Shown here in pieces: positions 6,877-12,225 of a stretch of DNA of 12,330 nucleotides (the stretch's first letter is position 1; each line of letters begins with the position of its first letter). Under the pieces are notes generated by a model that was not told where the DNA came from, ran no database searches, and was given only the letters and a program-made list of their open reading frames with translations. Both the position numbers and the translations under genes were made by a program. This DNA comes from DAOTTX01 sp034437515 (GTDB lineage: Bacteria > Chloroflexota > Anaerolineae > Aggregatilineales > Phototrophicaceae). Location: positions 1-12,330 of the forward strand of contig DAOTTX010000482.1 in the NCBI GenBank assembly GCA_034437515.1, written 5' to 3'.

Positions 6877-6918
6877 GATAGTACTAGAGTACTATCCCCG
6901 CTGGTACAAAAGTACTAT
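6877..6918. promoter_or_regulatory. Operator-like dyad plus third half-site between spoVS and the kinase
   Basis: GATAGTACT (6877-6885) and AGTACTATC (6888-6896) are perfect 9-bp inverted arms around a 2-nt centre. The half-site AGTACTAT recurs at 6911-6918, exactly 23 nt from the copy at 6888. It lies in the middle of the divergent region, about 30 nt upstream of the kinase -10. A dimeric regulator binding here could control both genes. The cognate regulator is unknown. A separate small dyad, GTCCT-N4-AGGAC, is at 6859-6872. Confidence 0.5.
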
Positions 6919-6948
6919 ATAAGCTAATTTAATCGGCTATGCAATCAG

Positions 6949-6954
6949 TATAAT
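6949..6954 (+). promoter_or_regulatory. Perfect -10 element (TATAAT) of the kinase group
   Basis: TATAAT matches the consensus exactly; no convincing -35 is seen at the usual distance, consistent with dependence on an activator or the upstream dyad. Transcription would begin near 6961, almost at the point where the reading frame of the kinase N-terminal strand begins, which suggests a very short or absent leader. Confidence 0.45.
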
Positions 6955-6995
6955 CATTATTAATAAATAATTTATTAATTACAGGCCTCATTAAT

Positions 6996-7634
6996 GTGGA
7001 GACGACCCTGAAAATTGAGGCTTTCCCCTACAACTACACGCCGGTACGCTATGCGTTTCACGGTGCGGGTATGTCCGTCTCCGGTGTGGGTTACAACATC
7101 AGCAAGGCGCTGACCGTGTTAGATCACGACGTTCGGCTGTTATCGTTGATCCGGCAGGATGCCGCCGCGTCATTTATCCGTGCGGAACTGGAAGCAAATA
7201 AGATCAATACTGCCGACTTGCTGCCACAACTCGAACAGACTCCCCAGTCCGTCATCCTCCATGATGACGCGGGGCGACGCTCGATCAACACTGACTTGAA
7301 AGCCATTCAGGAAACACCCTATCCGGTTGAGCGGTTCGCGGATGCGCTGTCACAGGCCGATCTCGCGGTGATTTGTAATATCAATTTTGCACGGCCTTTT
7401 CTGGCGGCAGCCAGAGCCGCCGGGTTGCCTATCGCCATCGATGTACACGCCATCGGCACCATTGACGATGCTTACAACCAGGATTATATGCGCCATGCTG
7501 ACAGCTTGTTTCAGAGCCATGAAAACCTGCCTGATACACCACAAGCGTGGATACGGCAGTTGTGGGCGCATTACCAGACGCCGATCGCGGTCGTTGGGAT
7601 GGGTGAAGGCGGGTGCGTTGCTGGGCATCTATGA
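6996..7634 (+). CDS. PfkB-family carbohydrate kinase, N-terminal part (frameshifted)
   Basis: N-terminal two-thirds of a ribokinase-like sugar or nucleoside kinase, 212 codons before a premature stop. The family glycine motif SGVGYNISKAL is at residues 29-39, followed by the usual DHDVRLLSLIRQD segment and an Asp/Ala-rich middle. At G-E-G-G (about 7605-7613) the frame breaks: a GGG at 7611-7613 replaces what should be GG. The next residues in this frame (CVAGHL, stop) are not kinase-like, whereas the +1-shifted frame continues as GALLGIYDDRTLTHVPA, the expected family sequence. The GTG at 6996 has only a weak ribosome site, and the frame upstream of it (6963-6995) reads NNLLITGLIN, which looks like the missing first beta-strand of the fold. 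The total corrected protein would be about 289 aa from the GTG, close to family length. Confidence 0.75.
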   Translation: METTLKIEAFPYNYTPVRYAFHGAGMSVSGVGYNISKALTVLDHDVRLLSLIRQDAAASFIRAELEANKINTADLLPQLEQTPQSVILHDDAGRRSINTDLKAIQETPYPVERFADALSQADLAVICNINFARPFLAAARAAGLPIAIDVHAIGTIDDAYNQDYMRHADSLFQSHENLPDTPQAWIRQLWAHYQTPIAVVGMGEGGCVAGHL

Positions 7635-7866
7635 TGACCGGACGCTGACGCACGTCCCGGCGGTGCAGGTGCGCCCGGTCGTGAGTACGGTCGGCGCGGG
7701 CGATGCGTTGTTTTCCGCGTTTGTGCATGGTTACCTGACCACGCGTGACCCATATCTGGCGCTTAAAAAAGCGGTGGTCTTTGCCGGTCACAAGATCGGC
7801 ACATCCGGTGACGCGACCGATTTCCTTAATGTAGAAGCACTTGACATGTTATATAATTGTTTTTGA
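7603..7866 (+). pseudogene. PfkB-family kinase, C-terminal part carrying the GAGD active site
   Basis: Continuation of the kinase in a second frame. A GTG at 7603 is the nearest in-frame start codon, but the segment is not expected to be made as a separate functional protein. It contains VVSTVGAGDALFSAFVHGYL, the second PfkB signature; the catalytic base Asp is codon 7702-7704 and the GAG before it forms the anion hole. It ends with a normal C-terminal helix region (DPYLALKKAVVFAGHKIG..). The active-site half is otherwise intact, so the lesion is either recent or a sequencing/assembly error. Removing one G at 7611-7613 fuses both parts into one kinase. The receiver-like gene begins 38 nt after the stop. 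Confidence 0.7.
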
Positions 7867-7903
7867 ATCGTTATTATTTACTAACCGGAGTATCACAATC
7901 TTG

Positions 7904-8233
7904 ATGTGGTCCATCCTTGTTGCTATCGCCGATGCAGATCTCTCTGAGAGTGTGGTCGATATTTTAGAACTCGAAGGCTACCAGGCCAGCGAATGTGATC
8001 CGTTGGCGCTACACGGTGTAGAAAACCATCACCTGGTAATCTACGAAGTTGATATGCTGCTTTACGTCAATAAGCCGCCGCCGGACATCACGGATAAGCC
8101 GGTCATTTTCCTCGCCTCGCTCAAACAAAAAGACCTGGATTGGTACTTTGATGACATCCAGTTTGAGAATCTGTTAGTTAAGCCCTTCGTCATTGAAACA
8201 CTTCTCGTATACATCCAAAATCTGTTGCACTGA
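7904..8233 (+). CDS. Stand-alone degenerate receiver (pseudo-receiver) domain protein
   Basis: Single-domain protein of 109 aa with the CheY-like receiver layout but altered active site. Ungapped comparison with typical receivers: ILVAIADADLSESVVDILELEGY fits the first strand and helix, but the paired Mg-binding acids are I8-A9. LVIYEV puts Glu (E48) at the phospho-acceptor Asp position. VIFLAS has Ala (A71) in place of the switch Thr/Ser. The invariant Lys-Pro is kept (LLVKPF, K93-P94), 22 residues after A71 as in CheY. Known pseudo-receivers work without phosphorylation, and Asp-to-Glu can mimic the phosphorylated state; applying that here is inference. No output domain is present. GGAG (7887-7890) lies 13 nt before this ATG and 10 nt before an adjacent TTG (7901), an alternative start. 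It probably shares the kinase transcript. Confidence 0.65.
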   Translation: MWSILVAIADADLSESVVDILELEGYQASECDPLALHGVENHHLVIYEVDMLLYVNKPPPDITDKPVIFLASLKQKDLDWYFDDIQFENLLVKPFVIETLLVYIQNLLH

Positions 8234-8262
8234 TCCTACTCACTGAACATTCAGTCGGTTCT

Positions 8263-8292
8263 TTGGCAAGGTTATCCCTGGCGTGTTATAAA
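8263..8292 (+). promoter_or_regulatory. Promoter of the dodecin gene
   Basis: The -35 TTGGCA (8263-8268, five of six) and -10 TATAAA (8287-8292, five of six) are 18 nt apart. The -10 is preceded by TGT (8284-8286), an extended -10. It lies 42 nt upstream of the dodecin ATG, so dodecin can be transcribed separately from the receiver-like gene. A 5-bp dyad, ACTGA-N4-TCAGT (8242-8255), precedes it. Confidence 0.6.
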
Positions 8293-8334
8293 CATACACA
8301 AACTAAAAGCATGTTACGTTAGGAGAGCAAGTTT

Positions 8335-8559
8335 ATGTCCAACCATACTTATAAAAAGATTGAACTCGTCGGTTCCTCACCCGTTTCCGTCGATGAGGCG
8401 ATCCGTAATGCAATCAATCGTGCCAGCACGACCGTCCGCAACATGCGCTGGTTCGAGGTGACCGAGACACGGGGTCATATTGAAGATGGCAAGGTGGCGC
8501 ATTTTCAGGTGACGCTGAAGATCGGCTTCACCCTCGATGATGGGGACGACGTCGGCTAG
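8335..8559 (+). CDS. Dodecin family flavin-binding protein
   Basis: Protein of 74 aa, the expected length for dodecin, a dodecameric hollow shell that binds and buffers flavins (riboflavin, FMN, lumichrome). The sequence is typical: YKKIELVGSSPVSVDEAIRNAI (6-27) for the first strand and helix, then RWFEVTETRGHIEDGKVAHF (38-57), and QVTLKIGFTLDD at the end. W39 is the conserved Trp that stacks on the flavin ring, and the TRGH region follows as usual. The ATG is supported by AGGAGAG (8321-8327). It has its own strong promoter and a downstream hairpin, so it is probably monocistronic although it follows the receiver-like gene by about 100 nt. The C-terminus is acidic (DDGDDVG). Confidence 0.93.
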   Translation: MSNHTYKKIELVGSSPVSVDEAIRNAINRASTTVRNMRWFEVTETRGHIEDGKVAHFQVTLKIGFTLDDGDDVG

Positions 8560-8570
8560 GCCAATTACGG

Positions 8571-8612
8571 AGCTTTCGTCTGGAACGCAGCAATCCCCCC
8601 TGGGCGAAAGCT
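8571..8612 (+). terminator. Long hairpin downstream of dodecin
   Basis: AGCTTTCG (8571-8578) and CGAAAGCT (8605-8612) form a perfect 8-bp stem that can extend by three pairs including two G-U, with a loop of about 20 nt. It begins 12 nt after the dodecin stop. No U-tract follows, so termination here would be non-canonical. Confidence 0.4.
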
Positions 8613-8687
8613 TGATCTCTCAAACACAACCCTTCTGACACAGAAATCTTATCGGTGTTGCCTGATTGTTTGGGTGGCATAGGAAAC

Positions 8688-8714
8688 AAAAAGACGCGGC
8701 ACTGAGGCCGCGTC
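8688..8714 (-). terminator. Intrinsic terminator of the secreted-protein gene
   Basis: On the minus strand GACGCGGC-CTCAGT-GCCGCGTC (stem 8693-8714) is followed by five T residues (8692 down to 8688). The perfect 8-bp GC-rich stem with a 6-nt loop is a textbook rho-independent terminator, about 30 nt beyond the stop of the gene at 8743-9789. Confidence 0.88.
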
Positions 8715-8742
8715 CGTTGTTGATCGGGTTGCTGAGCATGGC

Positions 8743-9789
8743 CTACAGGCCAGCGTCTCCTAGCACACCCTGGAGGGCACCACCGAGTTCGTTCGGGTCT
8801 ACCAGTTCGAATTCTTCCGGCGCGGTGACCGCAACATCACGGTTGGGTTCATCGACGAACACGCTGAAGTCGATGGTCAACACAATCGGGTCAAACAGGC
8901 CAGGGGAACCCGCCGCTGCACCCAGGTCGAGTTCAAACGAGGTGTTCACGTCAAGCTGCTGCACCAGACCCGTATCGTTGACCACATATTGTGTCACGCT
9001 GAAATCCGCCAGGATCGCGTCACGGAGGATTTGCAGGTCATCGGGGTTGAAGTCCGTACCGCTCAGCGCGGCGAAGTTTTCCAGCCCCGGTGAGGCCAGC
9101 AGACCGTTCAGGTCAGCAGTGAACAGGAACGGTGAGGCCGTCGCACCGTTGACCTCTTCTTCGGCGAGGCGCACATAGTCGAAGAACTGATCCAGACCGA
9201 TGATTGCCAGCGCGTCTTCAGCCGTCGTGGTTCCGGCATCATCCAGGCCGAGCAGTTCGGTCAGGTTAGCGGGGTTGATCTCGGTTTCGATTGCCGCCCC
9301 ATCACCGAGTGCATCACCAGCAGCGCCGGCAGCTTGATTAAAGGCTTCTTCCAACGGGATGCCGAGTGTCTGATCGTTGAAGGTCAGGAACAGCGTGCTA
9401 TTCACAAGTTGTGCCTGTACCGGGCCGCTGAGGGTATCCATACCCAGTGTTGCGTCAGCGTCCATGGTCACATCGAATACCAGAATGTCTTCGCTATCCG
9501 GCGTGAAGGCAACCGGACCACGACCGGTAACGCTCAGGTCGATGGTCGTAGGGACACCTGCCTCCGGTGCGATTAACGCGAAGATATCCAGGCCACTGAC
9601 GGAAACGTCCAGCGTAAATTCTTGATTGAACGACCCCAGACCACGCGCTTCAGCGGCTGCGGCGTTAATCACGTCACAGTCTTCTTGGTCGAGGGTAAAG
9701 CAAGCAGTCCCGACCTGAGCATTGGTCGCCGGGACCATCAGCAACAGCATCGAAACCAACATCAGGAGGGCGACGAAACGTTTTTGCAT
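8743..9789 (-). CDS. Secreted protein of unknown function, possible LppX/LolA-like lipid-binding fold
   Basis: Exported protein of 348 aa. The N-terminus MQKRFVALLMLVSMLLLMVP..NAQ is a clear Sec signal peptide without a lipobox. Two Cys (C30, C38) just after the cleavage site could form a disulfide. The rest is acidic and strand-rich, with alternating patterns such as FTLDVSVSGLDIF, ILVFDVTMDADATL and VNSTLFLTFND, a central helical part, and a C-terminal half (FSVTQYVVNDTGLVQQLDVNTSF..., IVLTIDFSVFVDEP...VTAPEEFELV) resembling the strand-and-ending pattern of LppX/LprAFG-type lipoprotein folds. That similarity is weak and is inference only. GGAG lies 10 nt before the ATG. It has its own extended -10 promoter resembling that of the sigma operon next door and its own terminator, so it is monocistronic. 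Confidence 0.65.
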   Translation of the reverse strand: MQKRFVALLMLVSMLLLMVPATNAQVGTACFTLDQEDCDVINAAAAEARGLGSFNQEFTLDVSVSGLDIFALIAPEAGVPTTIDLSVTGRGPVAFTPDSEDILVFDVTMDADATLGMDTLSGPVQAQLVNSTLFLTFNDQTLGIPLEEAFNQAAGAAGDALGDGAAIETEINPANLTELLGLDDAGTTTAEDALAIIGLDQFFDYVRLAEEEVNGATASPFLFTADLNGLLASPGLENFAALSGTDFNPDDLQILRDAILADFSVTQYVVNDTGLVQQLDVNTSFELDLGAAAGSPGLFDPIVLTIDFSVFVDEPNRDVAVTAPEEFELVDPNELGGALQGVLGDAGL

Positions 9790-9837
9790 AACTTCTTCAC
9801 TCCATATCTAAAATCTTGGATAAAGGTGTTCCATCGC

Positions 9838-9846
9838 ATTATAGCA
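9838..9846 (-). promoter_or_regulatory. Extended -10 promoter of the secreted-protein gene
   Basis: On the minus strand TGCTATAAT is an extended -10 with a perfect hexamer. No clear -35 is seen. It is followed by GCGAT, the same bases that follow the extended -10 of the sigma-factor operon (11590-11598). The start point would be near 9831, giving a leader of about 40 nt. Confidence 0.55.
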
Positions 9847-9920
9847 GGAATTTATACCAGCCTGCGCATAATGCTCGTAAAATGCCTTATTCTAATATTT
9901 GGCACGTATGGGCGATTGTC

Positions 9921-10904
9921 CTAACTTTCCCGGCGCTGGCGCAGCAAGTAGATACCGGCGAAGAAGCCCGTCAACACACCGGAGACGATCAGAATCACGC
10001 CGATGGTGGTGCCCGGTAAACCGGCGTCGTCGTCCGCAGGGATTTGTGCCGGTTCGGGTGAAACATCGCCAGCCGCTGAATCTTCTTCATCATCGGTGAA
10101 AACTTCAGATTCGAATGCGTCATCTTCGGCTTCTTCTTCGATGGTTTCTTCTTCAGCCTCGGCCTGTGCGACGGCGGGAGCTTGGTCAGCGGCACCACTT
10201 TGCATCTCGACAGGAGGCGCGGTCGGCGACGGCGCGACAGCCATACCAGCGGCGGCCTCATCACCTGGCGGCGGCGGGACATCCATGTCGGCGATATTGG
10301 GCGCGGTTGCTATTATGATGTCAGCGTCTTCTTCCGCGGCTTCTGCTGCCGGTTCCAACATGGTTTCCGCCTGGGGTACCGCTTCAGTCGTTTCAGTAAT
10401 GGCTGCGATCTCCGGCGTGTTGAGCATCGTCGCCTGGACGGTCGGCGCACGAGCGATGCTTGTCTCCGCCTGGTCGAGTGTCTGGTTGGTCGTCACACCG
10501 ACGATGGATCGTTCACGTTCGACAGCGGCCTCGTCGCCGGTATCGTTGTAGATGAACAGCACCCCGGCGAGGATCAACATCACCGATGCAGCCGTACTGA
10601 GCAGCGCCATCAGTGGGAAAGAGATCGTTTCCGGACGGCGCGTTGAGATCGGGCGCGTCGGTTCGCTGATGCGTGTGGGCGACTGCCCGACCATCTCCGG
10701 CGTGAGTGTGAAATTACGCGGTGCTTTGAGCACCGGCAGGCCGTTGAGCAGCGCGACGGTTTGGCGCAGCGCCCGCAATTCGCCCCGCAGCATGGGTTCA
10801 GCATCGAGCCGCGTTTCTAACGCTGCCCGTTCATCTTCTGCCAGCATGCCATCAAGGTATGCCGATAATAGTTCGTAGTCTTGTTCGTTTAACTCGGCAG
10901 GCAT
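9921..10904 (-). CDS. Anti-sigma factor, zinc-less type, with two membrane helices
   Basis: Membrane-anchored inhibitor of the ECF sigma factor encoded just upstream, 327 aa. Residues about 8-58 (ELLSAYLDGMLAEDERAALETRL..ELRALRQTVALLNGL) have the anti-sigma domain pattern: LSAYLDGEL-like helix followed by helices that grip the sigma factor. The protein contains no Cys, so it lacks the His-x3-Cys-x2-Cys zinc site of ZAS proteins. Helix 1 spans about 97-119. It is followed by a long low-complexity extracytoplasmic region (120-297) rich in Ala, Glu, Asp and Pro, with an acidic cluster at 249-275. A second helix (about 298-321) and RQRRES tail follow, so both ends are cytoplasmic, unlike the usual single-pass layout. 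The start lies 39 nt after the sigma stop, so the pair is co-transcribed. Confidence 0.82.
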   Translation of the reverse strand: MPAELNEQDYELLSAYLDGMLAEDERAALETRLDAEPMLRGELRALRQTVALLNGLPVLKAPRNFTLTPEMVGQSPTRISEPTRPISTRRPETISFPLMALLSTAASVMLILAGVLFIYNDTGDEAAVERERSIVGVTTNQTLDQAETSIARAPTVQATMLNTPEIAAITETTEAVPQAETMLEPAAEAAEEDADIIIATAPNIADMDVPPPPGDEAAAGMAVAPSPTAPPVEMQSGAADQAPAVAQAEAEEETIEEEAEDDAFESEVFTDDEEDSAAGDVSPEPAQIPADDDAGLPGTTIGVILIVSGVLTGFFAGIYLLRQRRES

Positions 10905-10943
10905 GATACTCTACTATCAATATCCAACGTGCTTTCCGTTTGG

Positions 10944-11549
10944 TTAATCATCATTCCCTAGACGATATTCCGACGGTAAAAGTTCCTGAAAAGCCTGTAA
11001 GCAGCGGCGAACGGCGGTACGCGCCCGGCTCAGGCGAGATTTGATCGTCCCTAACTGCGCGCCGACCGTATCGGCGATTTCCTGGTAGCTGTAACCTTCG
11101 ACATCGCTCATTACCAGCACCACCCGTTGATCGTCGCCCAAATCCCGGATGCAGCCCTGGATCGCCGCGCTCAGTTCGGTGTTTTGTGCGGCTTGTTCAG
11201 GTGTCAGCGCCTTGTCGGGGATGGGCGGGCCGTCGTCGTAGTCCTCGCTGACCATGTCATCAAAGGCGATTGCCGGTCGCCGTTTGTGGTAGCGCAATGT
11301 GTCGTAACAGGTGTTGGTGGCGATGCGCAACAACCACGACTTGAAGCTCCCACCGCGATAGGTCTCCAACTTGCGGAAGGCGCTGATGAACGCCTCCTGC
11401 GTGGCGTCGGCGGCGCTGGCACGCTCGCCCATGATGCGATAGGTCACACTGTAGACCTGATCCTGATAGGCCAGTACCAGCGCGTTAAAGGCGTTGACGT
11501 CCCCCGCCAGCGCCTGTTCAATTTGTGCTTGTTCGTCTTGACCAGCCAT
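10944..11549 (-). CDS. RNA polymerase ECF (extracytoplasmic function) sigma factor
   Basis: Sigma-70 family group IV factor, 201 aa, which directs RNA polymerase to a stress or envelope regulon when released from its anti-sigma factor. Sigma-2 covers about 21-92: FNALVLAYQDQVYSVTYRIM, then ADATQEAFISAFRKLETYRG (core-binding and -10 recognition region), then SFKSWLLRIATNTCYDTLR. A variable acidic linker (97-120) is followed by sigma-4 (about 125-180), whose helix-turn-helix YSYQEIADTVGAQLGTIKSRLSRAR recognises the -35 element. There is no extra C-terminal domain. The ATG has only a weak ribosome site (GAAAG). The gene heads an operon with the anti-sigma factor. A perfect extended -10 and a 6-bp dyad lie upstream, suggesting expression by the housekeeping sigma with an added regulator. 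Confidence 0.95.
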   Translation of the reverse strand: MAGQDEQAQIEQALAGDVNAFNALVLAYQDQVYSVTYRIMGERASAADATQEAFISAFRKLETYRGGSFKSWLLRIATNTCYDTLRYHKRRPAIAFDDMVSEDYDDGPPIPDKALTPEQAAQNTELSAAIQGCIRDLGDDQRVVLVMSDVEGYSYQEIADTVGAQLGTIKSRLSRARTAVRRCLQAFQELLPSEYRLGNDD

Positions 11550-11589
11550 TGACTTTCACGTCCGGTGAATTTATCATGACAAGTATCGC

Positions 11590-11598
11590 ATTATAACA
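11590..11598 (-). promoter_or_regulatory. Extended -10 promoter of the sigma/anti-sigma operon
   Basis: On the minus strand TGTTATAAT is an extended -10 with perfect hexamer, followed by GCGAT. No consensus -35 is present, and an operator-like dyad occupies that region (11601-11618). The start point would be near 11583, about 34 nt before the ATG. Confidence 0.6.
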
Positions 11599-11600
11599 GA

Positions 11601-11618
11601 TCAACGTGCTATCGTTGA
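11601..11618. promoter_or_regulatory. Operator-like dyad upstream of the sigma operon
   Basis: TCAACG-TGCTAT-CGTTGA has perfect 6-bp arms and a 6-nt spacer. It lies directly upstream of the extended -10 and covers the -35 and spacer region, so a bound protein would either block or replace -35 contacts. The regulator is unknown. Confidence 0.45.
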
Positions 11619-11691
11619 CCGTCTTTCGCGGAAAAAATGCGAGCAAGTATCACAAAAAACATCAGACAGAATAATTCAGTAAGTATTACTA

Positions 11692-11773
11692 GCCGGTGTG
11701 GCGAAATGGCATACGCGATGTCCTCAAAAGACATTGTCCTCTGGACTTGTGGGTTCGACTCCCACCACCGGCA
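11692..11773 (+). tRNA. tRNA-Leu (anticodon CAA)
   Basis: An 82-nt class II cloverleaf. The acceptor stem GCCGGTG (11692-11698) pairs with CACCGGC (11766-11772), with A73 as discriminator, as usual for leucine. The D-stem is GCG/CGC. The anticodon stem ATGTC/GACAT encloses the loop CTCAAAA, anticodon CAA at 11725-11727, reading UUG. A long variable arm (GTCC-TCT-GGAC) is present, and the T-arm is GTGGG-TTCGACT-CCCAC. The CCA end is not encoded. Confidence 0.96.
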
Positions 11774-11780
11774 CAATTTC

Positions 11781-11811
11781 AAAAGACAGATCAAGCTGAT
11801 CTGTCTTTTTT
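11781..11811 (+). terminator. Intrinsic terminator after tRNA-Leu
   Basis: GACAGATCA (11785-11793) pairs perfectly with TGATCTGTC (11797-11805) around an AGC loop, followed by six T residues (11806-11811). The A-run at 11781-11784 can extend the stem and would also serve in the opposite direction. It begins eight bases after the mature tRNA 3' end. Confidence 0.92.
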
Positions 11812-11895
11812 GTTACGACCTCGTTAGAAAGTTCGTTCGTGCTGCGCAACTGTGTTATATTTTTATTAGTGAAAGTATAGACTCAGGGCGTCATC

Positions 11896-12225
11896 ATGCG
11901 TAGCTACGAAGAATACAAACACCTAATCGAACTTGAAGACTGGCAGCAGGCGATTGTCGATGAGTTCCCGTTGGAGTTCTTTCGCGGCCTCTATCATTCC
12001 GATGGCACGCGCTCACGCAATGTCGTCAAGGGGAAGGACTATCCGCGCTATATGTTTATCAACACCTCGGAGGACATCCTACGCCTGTTCAGCGAGACGT
12101 GCGATAAGCTCGGCCTGCATTGGACGACCAAAGGCGCGAATCGCAAGCACGCCAGCAATCTCGTCTTTATCTCCCGGCGCGAGGACGTCGAATATCTCGA
12201 CCGGGTGGTCGGGCCGAAAAGCTAA
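11896..12225 (+). CDS. Solo LAGLIDADG-type homing-endonuclease-like half-domain protein
   Basis: Protein of 109 aa matching the C-terminal half of a bacterial LAGLIDADG-type family. FFRGLYHSDG (28-37) is the LAGLIDADG-equivalent helix with the metal-binding acidic D36. YPRYMFINTSEDILRLFSETCDKLGL (49-74) and the ending REDVEYLDRVVGPKS follow the usual pattern. Longer relatives carry a preceding half with its own GxYLGDG motif; here only the linker-like KHLIELEDWQQAI remains, and an in-frame stop at 11878-11880 plus the tRNA terminator leave no room for more. It could act as a homodimer, be a DNA-binding remnant, or be a relic. AGGG lies eight bases before the ATG, and an extended -10, TGTTATATT (11853-11861), may be its promoter. 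Its stop codon coincides with the first bases of the inverted-repeat element. Confidence 0.7.
   Translation: MRSYEEYKHLIELEDWQQAIVDEFPLEFFRGLYHSDGTRSRNVVKGKDYPRYMFINTSEDILRLFSETCDKLGLHWTTKGANRKHASNLVFISRREDVEYLDRVVGPKS

Noticed and set aside
9879..9904. Weak TGCC/GGCA hairpin followed by four T residues downstream of the anti-sigma gene
   Set aside because: The stem is only 4 bp with mismatched AT-rich inner pairs; too weak to call a terminator.
10003..10551. Ser/Ala-rich plus-strand open frame opposite the anti-sigma gene
   Set aside because: It is the complement of the Ala/Glu-rich tether of the anti-sigma factor; serine richness is a composition artefact.
11637..11903. Small open frame running through tRNA-Leu
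   Set aside because: It crosses the tRNA and its terminator, so it cannot be a real gene.
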